Source of the DNA: Desulfobacteraceae bacterium
Lineage (GTDB): Bacteria; Desulfobacterota; DSM-4660; Desulfatiglandales; HGW-15
Assembly: GCA_003819975.1 (NCBI GenBank)
Contig: RPPU01000011.1
Location: 1 to 20,372 of the forward strand
DNA: 20,372 nucleotides
Reading direction: 5' to 3'
Both the position numbers and the translations under genes were made by a program. Positions 1 to 7,171 of the stretch are shown here, piece after piece. The notes under the pieces are model-generated. The model had not been told where the DNA came from. It was given only the letters and a program-made list of their open reading frames with translations, and searched no databases. Position 1 is the stretch's first letter, and every line of letters starts with the position of its first letter.

Positions 1-772
1 CGGAATCGATAACCAGAAAATCCACTTCATTCTGCACAAGCGTTGAGATCCTTTCGCGATCCGCAGGGTGGGTGGATATAGCCGCCCCAATGCAATGCCG
101 TTTCCGGGCATCTACGGTCGTTTCGGGATATTGAATGTGCCTATCCAAATCCTTTTTAAAAACCACGGACTGCAGCGTTCCTTCGCGGGACACAATCGGT
201 AAAAATCCACGGCCATATTTTATCATTAATTGATTTGCTTCTTTGAGATCCTCAACCTCGATGCCGACCTGTAAAACCGTTTTCATACGCGCTTGGATAT
301 CCGTTTCAAGATCGTAGCGGGCATCAAAATCCTTGTCGGTTATCACGCCCAGCAACTTACCGTGAAAGCGGCCTGAATCCGTCACCGGAAAAATTGAATA
401 GGATGTCTGTGCCATGACTTGCTGCAATGCTCTGACTTTCTGGTCCGGCGCAAAGGTGATGAGATCGGTCTGAAAGCCGGCTTTATGTTGTTTCACCGCT
501 CTGAGCATGTGACACTGCTCCTCTATTGACGACAGCAAGGGTAAAACACCGACTCCTCCCAAAGTGCTTAGGGCGGTGGCCATTTCCACGCCGGTAACTG
601 AATGCATGGCAGCGCTGAGGAACGGAAGAGACAAATGGATAAAATCATCCCCACGGCGGCATAGGCGGGTTTGCAGCGAAACATCCTGAGGCTTGCAGGT
701 TTCAGGGGTGAAGGCCGGTAAGATTCTAAAATCTTTCAGGCTGTAGCTCGGTTCTTTTAATATCCTTTTCAT
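1..772 (-). CDS. IMP dehydrogenase-like protein with CBS domains (3' end outside window)
   Basis: I translated this open frame by hand: 257 codons run from an ATG at 772 down to the window edge with no stop. The N-terminus resembles the TIM-barrel start of IMP dehydrogenase (a DDVLLVPA-like SLKDFRILPAFT, then FLSAAMHSVTG and GGVGVLPLLSSIEEQ). Residues about 95-205 look like two CBS repeats (FPVTDSGRFHGKLLGVITD; GFLPIVSREGTLQSVVFKKD). The frame then re-enters the barrel with VGAAV-like IGAAIS and VDFLVIDS, as in the NAD/IMP-binding core. IMPDH oxidises IMP to XMP in guanine nucleotide synthesis. The catalytic cysteine loop lies beyond the window, so a GMP reductase or an IMPDH-related protein of other function is not excluded. 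Oddity: His57 replaces the usual Asp of the SAAMDTVT motif. A good ribosome site (AAAGGAG) precedes the ATG. It diverges from the LysR gene. Confidence 0.75.
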   Translation of the reverse strand, partial: MKRILKEPSYSLKDFRILPAFTPETCKPQDVSLQTRLCRRGDDFIHLSLPFLSAAMHSVTGVEMATALSTLGGVGVLPLLSSIEEQCHMLRAVKQHKAGFQTDLITFAPDQKVRALQQVMAQTSYSIFPVTDSGRFHGKLLGVITDKDFDARYDLETDIQARMKTVLQVGIEVEDLKEANQLMIKYGRGFLPIVSREGTLQSVVFKKDLDRHIQYPETTVDARKRHCIGAAISTHPADRERISTLVQNEVDFLVIDS

Positions 773-804
773 AAGCGTCTCCTTTTGTCGAAAAAACAGA
801 CAGC

Positions 805-879
805 ATGAATAAAAATTGACAGACCTTAATGAATCACGATATATTAGTCAAATGAATTATAATGATAGTATTTATTCAT
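805..879. promoter_or_regulatory. Divergent promoter region with a spaced inverted repeat
   Basis: The AT-rich 118-bp gap between the two divergent genes holds a perfect 9-bp inverted repeat, ATGAATAAA (805-813) and TTTATTCAT (871-879). On the plus strand TTGACA (816-821) and TATATT (840-845), 18 bp apart, form a plausible sigma-70 promoter for the LysR gene, lying between the two arms. LysR-type regulators commonly bind such intergenic dyads and repress their own gene; that the arms are the operator here is an inference. Confidence 0.4.
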
Positions 880-890
880 GAGGCTTATAT

Positions 891-1799
891 ATGGAAATCA
901 GCTTCGAACAGTTAAATGCATTTCAAGCCGTAGCCCAAACCCTAAGCTTTTCCAAAGCAGCTGAAAAAATATTCCGGACGCAATCAGCGGTGAGCATTCA
1001 GGTTGCCAGACTGGAAGAAACCATCGGGCAAAAACTTTTTCAGCGTTCGACGAAACGAATTGAACTAACCGAAGCCGGTGAAATTTTAATGCGCTATACG
1101 GCTCAAATAAAGGCTTTGCTGGAACAAGCAGGGCAAGAATTGATTGATCTTAAAAAAATGGCCATGGGCCGGTTAACGATCTGCACCTCGGATACGACCG
1201 CTTGCTATCGCTTACCACGGCTGATTCAGTCTTTTCAGACCAAATACCCCGGTATCGAAATTATAGTGCGCAATGCGACATCCTTGAAAACCATAGATCT
1301 GGTTATGGACAATCAGGTCGATTTGGGGATTTCCACTCTGAAATATCTTAAGCCGCCCTTGGTCACCGTTCCTCTGTTTTATCGTGCGGATGTGCTGATC
1401 TGCCACCCGCAGCACCCTCTGGCCGGCAGGAAAACAATCTATTTAAAAGACCTGGAGGCGTATACCTGTGTTCTGTTGGATCAAAAATGTTCTTCACGCC
1501 GGATCCTGGATGAGGCTTGCCAGGCGGCCGGAGTGACTTTATCTATTGCTATGGAACTGAGTTCGATTGAGGTGGTGAAAAATTTCGTGTCGATCAATTC
1601 CGGCATTTCGATCGTTCCGGAAGTGGCGGTTAAAAAAGAAGTATTTGAGCAAAGATTGGTTGCCATGAAAATCAAAGATTTTTCCGATAAGCATCCGATA
1701 AAAATGGGGGCTATCTATAAAGAAGGTCGTTATCTTTCCCTGGCGGCCGGAAGTTTTTTAACGATGCTGAAAACCGCTTATAAAACGAATTCATTATAG
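891..1799 (+). CDS. LysR-family transcriptional regulator (CysB-like)
   Basis: This 302-residue protein has the normal LysR length. Residues 1-60 are the winged helix-turn-helix (LSFSKAAEKIFRTQSAVSIQ, then LEETIGQKLFQRSTKRIELT), followed by a linker helix. A periplasmic-binding-protein-like effector domain follows from about residue 92 (GRLTICTSDTTACYRLPRLI) to 295. The TSDTTACYRLP stretch, in the place where CysB/Cbl proteins carry a Thr-rich ligand loop, suggests the CysB branch, but the ligand cannot be read from sequence. It is divergent from the IMPDH-like gene, so it probably regulates that gene, itself, or both. The ribosome site is weak (GAGG, 883 region), and the start is supported by the complete HTH. 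Confidence 0.9.
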   Translation: MEISFEQLNAFQAVAQTLSFSKAAEKIFRTQSAVSIQVARLEETIGQKLFQRSTKRIELTEAGEILMRYTAQIKALLEQAGQELIDLKKMAMGRLTICTSDTTACYRLPRLIQSFQTKYPGIEIIVRNATSLKTIDLVMDNQVDLGISTLKYLKPPLVTVPLFYRADVLICHPQHPLAGRKTIYLKDLEAYTCVLLDQKCSSRRILDEACQAAGVTLSIAMELSSIEVVKNFVSINSGISIVPEVAVKKEVFEQRLVAMKIKDFSDKHPIKMGAIYKEGRYLSLAAGSFLTMLKTAYKTNSL

Positions 1800-1818
1800 G
1801 TATAGGCGTAATGATTAG

Positions 1819-1916
1819 AGGATATCTCAAAAAATGCTATTTTAAGAAAACGAATGAGCTATTTCCGGCATTTTAAATAGCAGCACGGTTAATTTTTTTG
1901 ATTTTTGAGATATCCT
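1819..1916. repeat. 98-bp element with perfect 15-bp terminal inverted repeats
   Basis: The arms AGGATATCTCAAAAA (1819-1833) and TTTTTGAGATATCCT (1902-1916) are perfect reverse complements. A second nested dyad, TGCTATTT (1835-1842) and AAATAGCA (1875-1882), lies inside. The element sits between the LysR gene and the discoidin gene. Size, nesting and the internal TTTTAAGAA match the element at 10687-10781, so I read both as diverged members of one MITE-like or RNA-hairpin family. It may also act as a transcription terminator for the LysR gene. Confidence 0.6.
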
Positions 1917-1977
1917 GTACTGTTGCTTTAAAATCGTGAACTCGATATTCTTGAATAACTTACATATAGGAGTATTT

Positions 1978-2901
1978 ATGCGCCATCGTTTTTCAAAATT
2001 GGAATGGGGATTTGTAGTGATTGTGTTCGCCATAATTATCGGCGCTATATTTGTCGGAAACGGCAATCGAGGCCGCAAAGGTTTTAAGAGTCCTCAAAAA
2101 ACGAGTATAGGGACCACAACGCCCGCCGGTCAAGCCGAAAGCGCTAAAACCAATCTTTTAGGGCTTTCAAACGGCACCGTGATTGTTTCGGTGAGCAGTG
2201 CCTGCACACAAACCTGGAAGGCTTTAAATCTAATTGACGGTTCCAGGCGTTATAGTTGGTGCAGCGCCAAGGGCGTGTCTTTCCCGCATACAATTATATT
2301 CGAGTTGTCGCAGCCGTATGCCATCGACAGGGTGGCCGTTGATAACAGTGGCGTTAAAGAAACCGGATATCCCGGTATCTCATCCAAAGGAATAACGGTT
2401 TTTGGGTCAAACCAATCGGCTCTCGACGGTTATACGGAATTGACGAAATTTGAAGCAGCGTTGGGTAATCGCAGGGAAGTCAAACTTGCTGCTCCGGTAA
2501 CGGTGCAGTGGCTTAAATTTACGGTGAACTCTAATTGGGGCAACTCCGAATATACCGAAATCATAGGGATCGAAGCGTTCGGTCTGCCGGTCGGTCCTGC
2601 ACCGCAAATGACTGTAACCGGCGTTTATCAAACCAATTATGGTGCCCTAAAGATCGAGCAGGACGGTGCTCGAATTATAGGTTGCTACGATTATGCCGGC
2701 GGCAGTCTTTCCGGTACTCTAAACGGCCGGGTCATGCATTTCGATTGGCTTCAGGAACAAGACAAACACGCAGGAATCGGTATTATGGTTCTTTCGACAA
2801 AGGGGGAGCTTAGAGGGCTTTGGTATGAAAACGGCAGATTAGGCGGCGATTGGTCGGGTGTGCGGGGCGGAAAACCGCCGGTTTGTAAAGTGACAAAATA
2901 A
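1978..2901 (+). CDS. Membrane-anchored protein with discoidin-like domain
   Basis: The start at 1978 is chosen because AGGAG lies just upstream; an in-frame ATG at 1936 lacks one. The 307-residue product begins with a short basic segment and one hydrophobic helix (about residues 12-31, ending IIIGAIFVG), without an obvious signal peptidase site, so it is probably an N-terminally anchored, outward-facing protein. After a Thr/Ser-rich linker, residues about 70-200 resemble a discoidin / F5/8 type C beta-sandwich (LIDGSRRYSWC, FELSQPYAIDRVAVDN, FTVNSNWGN, EIIGIEAFG). The last ~95 residues form a separate beta-rich module rich in Gly and Trp (GVYQTNYGALKIEQDG, ending GGDWSGVRGG). Discoidin domains often bind glycans; the ligand here is unknown. 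No operon partner is adjacent. Confidence 0.7.
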   Translation: MRHRFSKLEWGFVVIVFAIIIGAIFVGNGNRGRKGFKSPQKTSIGTTTPAGQAESAKTNLLGLSNGTVIVSVSSACTQTWKALNLIDGSRRYSWCSAKGVSFPHTIIFELSQPYAIDRVAVDNSGVKETGYPGISSKGITVFGSNQSALDGYTELTKFEAALGNRREVKLAAPVTVQWLKFTVNSNWGNSEYTEIIGIEAFGLPVGPAPQMTVTGVYQTNYGALKIEQDGARIIGCYDYAGGSLSGTLNGRVMHFDWLQEQDKHAGIGIMVLSTKGELRGLWYENGRLGGDWSGVRGGKPPVCKVTK

Positions 2902-3043
2902 GAAGCAGAGTATCGGCGATTTGTTTCCAATGAGATTCTGAAATTTTGGGCAATATTAATCCCACGAGACACTGGATTAACGGGAGTAATGACTCGGGCG
3001 GTCTTCGGGCGTTGCAATCGATGCCATAGGGTACAAGGTTTTT

Positions 3044-3072
3044 GTAGGGGCGGGTTTTAAACCCGCCCCTAC
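3044..3072. repeat. 29-bp perfect palindromic repeat (GC-rich)
   Basis: GTAGGGGCGGGTTT, a single T, then AAACCCGCCCCTAC: 14-bp perfect arms around one central base. It lies in a gene-free stretch after the discoidin gene. I recognise this type as a dispersed intergenic palindrome common in some deltaproteobacterial genomes, but I cannot count copies from this window. Confidence 0.8.
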
Positions 3073-3133
3073 TGCCGGGAAAGGTTTCATTCGATTGTGC
3101 CCTCTCTGCCTGATTAACCGCGAACAGGATAAA

Positions 3134-3382
3134 ATGAGAAAATTTGAGGATTGGCAATTTCGAATCACAGCTTTGACTGAAGGTGAGAATACGGCTATGG
3201 CGGAGTTTGACGGCAGCGGTTATTACACCGGCCGGTTCGGAGAGCGTCTCATTGATAGGGCACCATTGCGGCTTTTATCGGTCTGTCTCTTTCGAATCAA
3301 AAACGACAAGATCGTTTTTGTAAGGGATTATCTGGGTCATCGGGGTGTTGAAAAGCAGATGACGCAGGCTGCTTTGATTTAA
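3134..3382 (+). CDS. Short SnoaL/NTF2-like protein, probably truncated
   Basis: The 82-residue frame contains AEFDGSGYYTGRFGERL followed by PLRLLSVCLFRIKNDKI and VFVRDYL. This resembles the second half of SnoaL-like (NTF2-fold) proteins, where a conserved stretch ending in an aromatic-Asp-Tyr follows the 'G.Y.G.F.g' strand. Family members are usually 110-150 residues long, and the N-terminal helices are missing. The upstream DNA carries a palindromic repeat rather than the missing part. The frame can be extended to a TTG at 3095, but neither start has a convincing ribosome site. It may be a remnant whose 5' end was lost to a rearrangement. Function unknown. Confidence 0.45.
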   Translation: MRKFEDWQFRITALTEGENTAMAEFDGSGYYTGRFGERLIDRAPLRLLSVCLFRIKNDKIVFVRDYLGHRGVEKQMTQAALI

Positions 3383-3565
3383 AATATCGCGGTATCCTGA
3401 TCTTGCCGTTTTTTGTTTATAAAATTGATGCGTCGCCTGATCGGCAAGGCCCTTTGACACTGCCGGAGTAGGCGGTCAGACCGACGGCTGCAGGCCAGGC
3501 GACAACAGGTTTTGTATGACGTTTTTCCTATAGCCTAAACCCCTATAGTCTATCTGCCTGATTTT

Positions 3566-4048
3566 CTAATACCGGCAATTGACCGGGAGCAAACGGGCCA
3601 AGAGGTCGGTATTGTTTTTACCGAGCACCTGCATGCCTTGCGGTACCGAAGCATAGCCAAAGACCCAAGCAATCGGCACTTTCGGTTCGCCTTTGACAAT
3701 GGCGGGACGAATCGTGACGGTTTTACCCAGGGCGTGTTTATTGACGCGGTTTCCCAGGGTGACGTCGATGGCCCCATCGATCACTTGTACGCGGGTGACA
3801 TAATTCCCGATGATTTTTTCAGGAGCAGGCAGACCGGCCTCGGCGTTGTTCCGGGGCATTTTGTTTTTAGCTTTATAAAAAGCAGCGATGTTTTCCTGGG
3901 CCATTTCCGCCAGGTTAAACGCTTCCTGGACTTGGGCGCGAATAACCCGGTCCTGATAGGACGGCAGAGCCATGGTGGTCAATATGCCGATAATGGCGAT
4001 AACGATCATGAGTTCAATCAGGGTAAAGCCTTGTGTTCGGTTATTCAT
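3566..4048 (-). CDS. Type IV pilin-like protein (third pilin paralogue)
   Basis: The start at 4048 is chosen for its GGGAG ribosome site and short basic leader MNNRTQG. The prepilin peptidase motif is complete: Gly at -1, Phe at +1 and Glu at +5 ([20 protein letters not shown]). The mature protein has the hydrophobic N-terminal helix and a C-terminal globular part with GAIDVTLGN and [18 protein letters not shown], the pattern of the classical pilin family (PF00114-like). The 160-residue length is typical. Only one cysteine (near the C-terminus) remains, so the usual C-terminal disulphide loop is absent. It is the last gene of the minus-strand pilin operon, 35 bp after the T2SF gene. It probably forms or caps a pilus, or acts as a pseudopilin. 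Confidence 0.85.
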   Translation of the reverse strand: MNNRTQGFTLIELMIVIAIIGILTTMALPSYQDRVIRAQVQEAFNLAEMAQENIAAFYKAKNKMPRNNAEAGLPAPEKIIGNYVTRVQVIDGAIDVTLGNRVNKHALGKTVTIRPAIVKGEPKVPIAWVFGYASVPQGMQVLGKNNTDLLARLLPVNCRY

Positions 4049-4083
4049 GTTTTCTCCCTCGCGTTCCATCAGCATCTCTCTGA

Positions 4084-5109
4084 TCAGCCGACAAAGCTGG
4101 TTAATTTAAAAATCGGTAGATATAAAGCTATCACCATGAAGCCGACCACCATTCCGATAAAAATAATAGTGAAAGCTTCCAAAAAATTGGTAACGATTTC
4201 GATTCGTTTGGTTATTCTGTTTTCAAAGAATCGGGCCATTTCCGCCAATAATTTGTCCAAGGACTGCGTTCGGTTGCCGATAGCGAGAACACTGCAAAAT
4301 AAACCGGGTAGAATTTTGTTTTTGCGGGCTTGTTCTTTGAACTGCTCCATGTTTTGTATGTTTTGGGAAGCGCGGATAATCCGTTCGGCATAGGCTTGGT
4401 CCCGAACCATGCGGGCAGCCTGTTCGATGGTTTCAGGTAAAGGCCGATTCAAGGGAATCAGGATGGAAAGATTTTTTGAAAAGGAATAAACCGAGAAGTC
4501 ATTAAGCAGGGCCCGGAGGCCGGGTAGCCGAGATCCGATTTTATATAAAAATTTTTTTGACTTGGTTATCAATAGGAAAAGACCGATTAATCCCGGAAGA
4601 ACGACGAACCAATAGTCTCTTGCCATTATGCTGATCGTTAAAACAAAGCGAGTCGGAGGAGGAAGCCCTGAGTCCTGAAAGAATTCTTGAAAAACCGGAA
4701 CAACAAAAATCATGAGAAAAAACATTACCAATGCTGCGAAGGCAAGTACTTTGCACGGATAAGCCAGGGTTTGCAACAGCCGCAGTTTGATGCTGTCCAT
4801 GCGTTCGAGTTCGTCCGCATATTGGTATAAAAACTCGGAAGTTTTTTTATTTTCTTGATCCGTTGACAAGAGATAAGCGAGTGTCGGGTTAAAAACCTGG
4901 GGATAGTCGCTCAAGCTTTGGGAAATGGAGTCGCCCCGGGTGAGTTTGGCTTGAATGGAGTCAGTTATGTTTCTGATTTTGAGGTCGTCAGATTCATCAT
5001 GAAGGATGGTCAACGCTTCCGGAAGCGTGGCGCCGGATGCGAGCAGATAGGCCATTTGGCGATAGAATAATCCGCTTTCTTTCAACAACAAGGTTCTTTG
5101 AAACAGCAT
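4084..5109 (-). CDS. T2SF/PilC-type inner-membrane platform protein
   Basis: The 341-residue protein has the two-repeat architecture of the PilC/GspF family. The first T2SF repeat is at about residues 14-135 ([21 protein letters not shown], then [15 protein letters not shown]) and the second at about 205-330 ([20 protein letters not shown], then [20 protein letters not shown]). Each repeat ends in membrane helices, with a third hydrophobic stretch near 153-175, and it closes with [12 protein letters not shown], a family signature. PilC/GspF proteins couple the assembly ATPase to the growing pilus. This one is shorter than usual (~400) and lacks the N-terminal cytoplasmic extension; the normal VGEESG in repeat 2 is IGNRTQS. 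A CTGGAG site precedes the ATG. It sits between pilin genes, but no ATPase gene is in the window. Confidence 0.88.
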   Translation of the reverse strand: MLFQRTLLLKESGLFYRQMAYLLASGATLPEALTILHDESDDLKIRNITDSIQAKLTRGDSISQSLSDYPQVFNPTLAYLLSTDQENKKTSEFLYQYADELERMDSIKLRLLQTLAYPCKVLAFAALVMFFLMIFVVPVFQEFFQDSGLPPPTRFVLTISIMARDYWFVVLPGLIGLFLLITKSKKFLYKIGSRLPGLRALLNDFSVYSFSKNLSILIPLNRPLPETIEQAARMVRDQAYAERIIRASQNIQNMEQFKEQARKNKILPGLFCSVLAIGNRTQSLDKLLAEMARFFENRITKRIEIVTNFLEAFTIIFIGMVVGFMVIALYLPIFKLTSFVG

Positions 5110-5132
5110 GATAGTTCTCCAGGGTATGGCGG

Positions 5133-5651
5133 TTAATAATACCGTAAGTTTTTCGGTATATAATTATTGTCGATATTTGTGCGGTCCGGGCCGATCCAGT
5201 CCCAGGCCGTGGGACCGGGCTGGACCGCGCCGCAGACCCAGATGATAGAGCCGGTTGTATTTTTTTTTAACACGGCCGGCCGGCAGGTCAGCACATGACC
5301 CGCCAGGGTGCCTTTGAAAAACACATGAATGGCGCCGTTTTCGACTTCCGCTTTTTTAATACGGTTGGGCAAGTCTTTGATGAACGAAGTCGAGTCGGAG
5401 CTAAAAACTTCCATTCCGGTTGCATCCGCGGGCCATTGGCCGTAAAGAGCCCAGTGGTATGCGATCTCGCGTTTGAATTGTTCAAGCCCAAACGAGAGTC
5501 CATTCAGGACCCTGGCCCTTTGAACCAGTGGGATGTAGGTATGAAACAAAATCGTCGCCAGGATACCGATGATCAGAATGACCAGCAAGCGTTCTATGCT
5601 GCGTTGAACGCCATGTGTTCCCCAAAAAAAGATCATAAGAAATTTATTCAT
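5133..5651 (-). CDS. Pilin paralogue with altered N-terminal processing site
   Basis: The C-terminal part clearly belongs with the neighbouring pilins: GAIHVFFKGT, then TCRPAVLKKNTTGSIIWVCG matches the RPAIhK...PI.WV pattern of both. The N-terminal helix is present (SIERLLVILIIGILATI), but the prepilin motif is not. Gly is followed by VQRSIE instead of FTLIE, so Phe+1 is lost and the Glu is displaced by one residue. The leader (MNKFLMIFFWGTHG) is hydrophobic instead of short and basic. No ribosome site precedes the ATG at 5651, which lies 9 bp after the upstream pilin stop, so translation may be coupled. Either the gene is decaying through small indels, or it makes an uncleaved, membrane-held pilin-like protein of 172 residues. 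Confidence 0.65.
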   Translation of the reverse strand: MNKFLMIFFWGTHGVQRSIERLLVILIIGILATILFHTYIPLVQRARVLNGLSFGLEQFKREIAYHWALYGQWPADATGMEVFSSDSTSFIKDLPNRIKKAEVENGAIHVFFKGTLAGHVLTCRPAVLKKNTTGSIIWVCGAVQPGPTAWDWIGPDRTNIDNNYIPKNLRYY

Positions 5652-5660
5652 AAGTATAAT

Positions 5661-6116
5661 TTATTTAGGTGTTTGATGACTTTTCCCGATCTTAATCAGG
5701 TCCGGAGAGATTTTTTCTATTTCCGCATCCAAAAACCAGATGATCGGGCCGGTGGGGTTATCTTTGATAATGGCCGGTTGCAGCACCCTTTCCTTCTTGC
5801 CGTATTTTTCAAACGTCTCTTTGTTAAAATAGACATGAATAACGCCGCCAACGACTTCGATGCGGTCGACATATTTACCTTTTATTAACTCAGGAGCCGC
5901 CACTCCGGCTTGCTCATTATTTTTCGGGAACAGGCCGGTATGTTCATAGTATTCTTTAATGTTTTTTCTGACATCATCGGCCAATTCAAAGGCTTCGCTG
6001 TGGCAGGCCCTGGCACGGTAAGCTGAAAATTGCGGGATGGCAATAGCAGCTAAAATGCCGATAATGGAAATAACGATCATCAATTCAATCAGGGTAAAAC
6101 CCTTTTGATCGGTCAT
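5661..6116 (-). CDS. Type IV pilin-like protein (first pilin paralogue)
   Basis: The start at 6116 is preferred over the ATG at 6128 because GGAG then lies at a normal distance and the leader becomes MTDQKG, a standard class IVa leader. Cleavage at [21 protein letters not shown] is fully canonical with Glu+5. The 151-residue protein has the long N-terminal helix, then GGVIHVYFNKE and LQPAIIKDNPTGPIIWFLD, as in the two downstream paralogues. It ends in a Lys-rich tail without a C-terminal disulphide pair. As the first gene of the four-gene operon, it is probably the most highly expressed pilin. A role in pilus fibre, adhesion or secretion pseudopilus is possible; sequence alone does not separate these. 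Confidence 0.9.
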   Translation of the reverse strand: MTDQKGFTLIELMIVISIIGILAAIAIPQFSAYRARACHSEAFELADDVRKNIKEYYEHTGLFPKNNEQAGVAAPELIKGKYVDRIEVVGGVIHVYFNKETFEKYGKKERVLQPAIIKDNPTGPIIWFLDAEIEKISPDLIKIGKSHQTPK

Positions 6117-6424
6117 ATGCGTCTCCATTCAGAAAAAAGCTTATGATAAAAAATTTTGACAATCGTGTAATTGAAACTTGAGAGGTGATTCGTGAACTAT
6201 AAAACAGGGACTATAGTGATGCAAGAAAAAAATAAGCATGCAAAAGACCGGGAAGCGCGGTATGATTTTATCTTGTTGAACTCGAAGGCCGCACCGGCTG
6301 TCGTGCCGTTAACCTTATTGTTGCGTTAAAAAAGGGGTTGAACATAAAAAATATTTTTAAAATGGCTGTTGAATTTACAATTGGCAGTTACGATAAATGT
6401 CACCTATGTGCGTTCTATCGCCGG

Positions 6425-6477
6425 GGTAGTCGCAACCTTTGGGTTGCGCAAAACGCAGGCTGAAGCCTGCGCCTACC
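6425..6477. repeat. Two-hairpin palindromic repeat unit
   Basis: Two perfect small hairpins follow each other: CGCAACC-TTTG-GGTTGCG (6431-6448) and CGCAGGCT-GA-AGCCTGCG (6454-6471). They are enclosed by GGTAG (6425-6429) and CTACC (6473-6477). This is the layout of a dispersed REP/BIME-like intergenic element. Copy number cannot be judged here. Confidence 0.75.
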
Positions 6478-6514
6478 ATAAGAAAATATGCAACGTTGGG
6501 GTTAAAATAAATCG

Positions 6515-6540
6515 TGCAACCTTTTTGACCGGGTTTCGTA
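6515..6540 (+). promoter_or_regulatory. Possible ECF-type promoter of the sigma/anti-sigma/bactofilin operon
   Basis: TGCAACC (6515-6521) followed after 15 bp by CGTA (6537-6540) fits the general ECF pattern of an AAC-containing -35 and a CGT-containing -10 box. It ends 46 bp before the sigma factor start. ECF factors usually transcribe their own operon, so autoregulation is likely if this is real. A second TGCAAC lies at 6489-6494. Confidence 0.35.
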
Positions 6541-6586
6541 TTCATCATGTTGGTCCATTTTTCCCAAAAGGGCGGAAACCGAACGC

Positions 6587-7171
6587 ATGCAGGCCCGTGA
6601 AACAGTCCCGGATTCATCCAATTTAATCAAACGCGCCTGTGGGGGCGACGAGGCTGCTTTTGGCGAGTTGGTCCATTTTTATCAGCAGCGCCTTATCGGT
6701 TATTGTCATCGCATGACCGGGTCCGGGGCCGAAGACCTGGCTCAGGAAATTTTTATAAAATTTTATCTGGCCCTGGACCGCTTTGACCTATCTAGACCCA
6801 TCGACCCCTTTCTTTTCCGCATTGCCCATAACCACTGCCTGGATGCGCTTAAGAAAAAAACCGTTCCAACGATCCCCTTGATCAAAAAAGAGGAGGGTGA
6901 AAAAGAGATCCAAATCGAGGATAACAAGCCCAATGCCGAAGATTTGATGCAAAAGAACGAGGTGCAAAAGGCGGTCAATCAAGCCCTGGCCTCTGTTCCG
7001 GTTTTATATCGATCCGCGCTTATCATGTATCATGTGGAGGATTTGAGTTATGAAGAGATTTCCGGGGCTTTGGATTTACCGCTCGGAACGGTCAAAGCAC
7101 GGATTCACCGCGGCCGGGAGCTTTTGCAACAAAAGCTGCAGCCATTCGTATTTTTAAACGAGGGTATTTAG
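6587..7171 (+). CDS. ECF RNA polymerase sigma factor (RpoE-like)
   Basis: The 194-residue protein has the two-domain ECF layout. Sigma region 2 is at about residues 22-68 (AFGELVHFYQQRLIGYCHRM, then EDLAQEIFIKFYLALDRF). Sigma region 4, with its helix-turn-helix, is at about 133-185 (VPVLYRSALIMYHVEDLSYE, then LPLGTVKARIHRGRELL). A charged, Lys/Glu-rich linker joins them. It directs RNA polymerase to an envelope-type regulon. The stop codon is immediately followed by the anti-sigma ATG, a typical ECF arrangement in which the partner holds it inactive at the membrane. The start at 6587 has only a weak GGCGGA upstream. Confidence 0.93.
   Translation: MQARETVPDSSNLIKRACGGDEAAFGELVHFYQQRLIGYCHRMTGSGAEDLAQEIFIKFYLALDRFDLSRPIDPFLFRIAHNHCLDALKKKTVPTIPLIKKEEGEKEIQIEDNKPNAEDLMQKNEVQKAVNQALASVPVLYRSALIMYHVEDLSYEEISGALDLPLGTVKARIHRGRELLQQKLQPFVFLNEGI

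Larger units (their letters stand above)
6117..6586. other. 470-bp intergenic region between pilin operon and ECF operon
   Basis: No convincing gene is present; an 85-codon frame at 6369-6626 merely translates the repeat below and runs into the sigma gene. The stretch is AT-rich near 6340-6370, holds the two-hairpin repeat at 6425-6477 and a possible ECF promoter at 6515-6540, and must contain the pilin operon promoter near 6120-6200. I could not identify a good sigma-54 (GGCAC/GC) or sigma-70 site for the pilins. Confidence 0.6.

Noticed and set aside
6120..6330. Sigma-54 promoter for the pilin operon
   Set aside because: The closest match on the minus strand (CGGCACG near 6300) lacks the GC -12 element at the right spacing.
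6369..6626. 85-codon frame upstream of the sigma factor
   Set aside because: Most of it translates the two-hairpin repeat, and it overlaps the sigma gene start.
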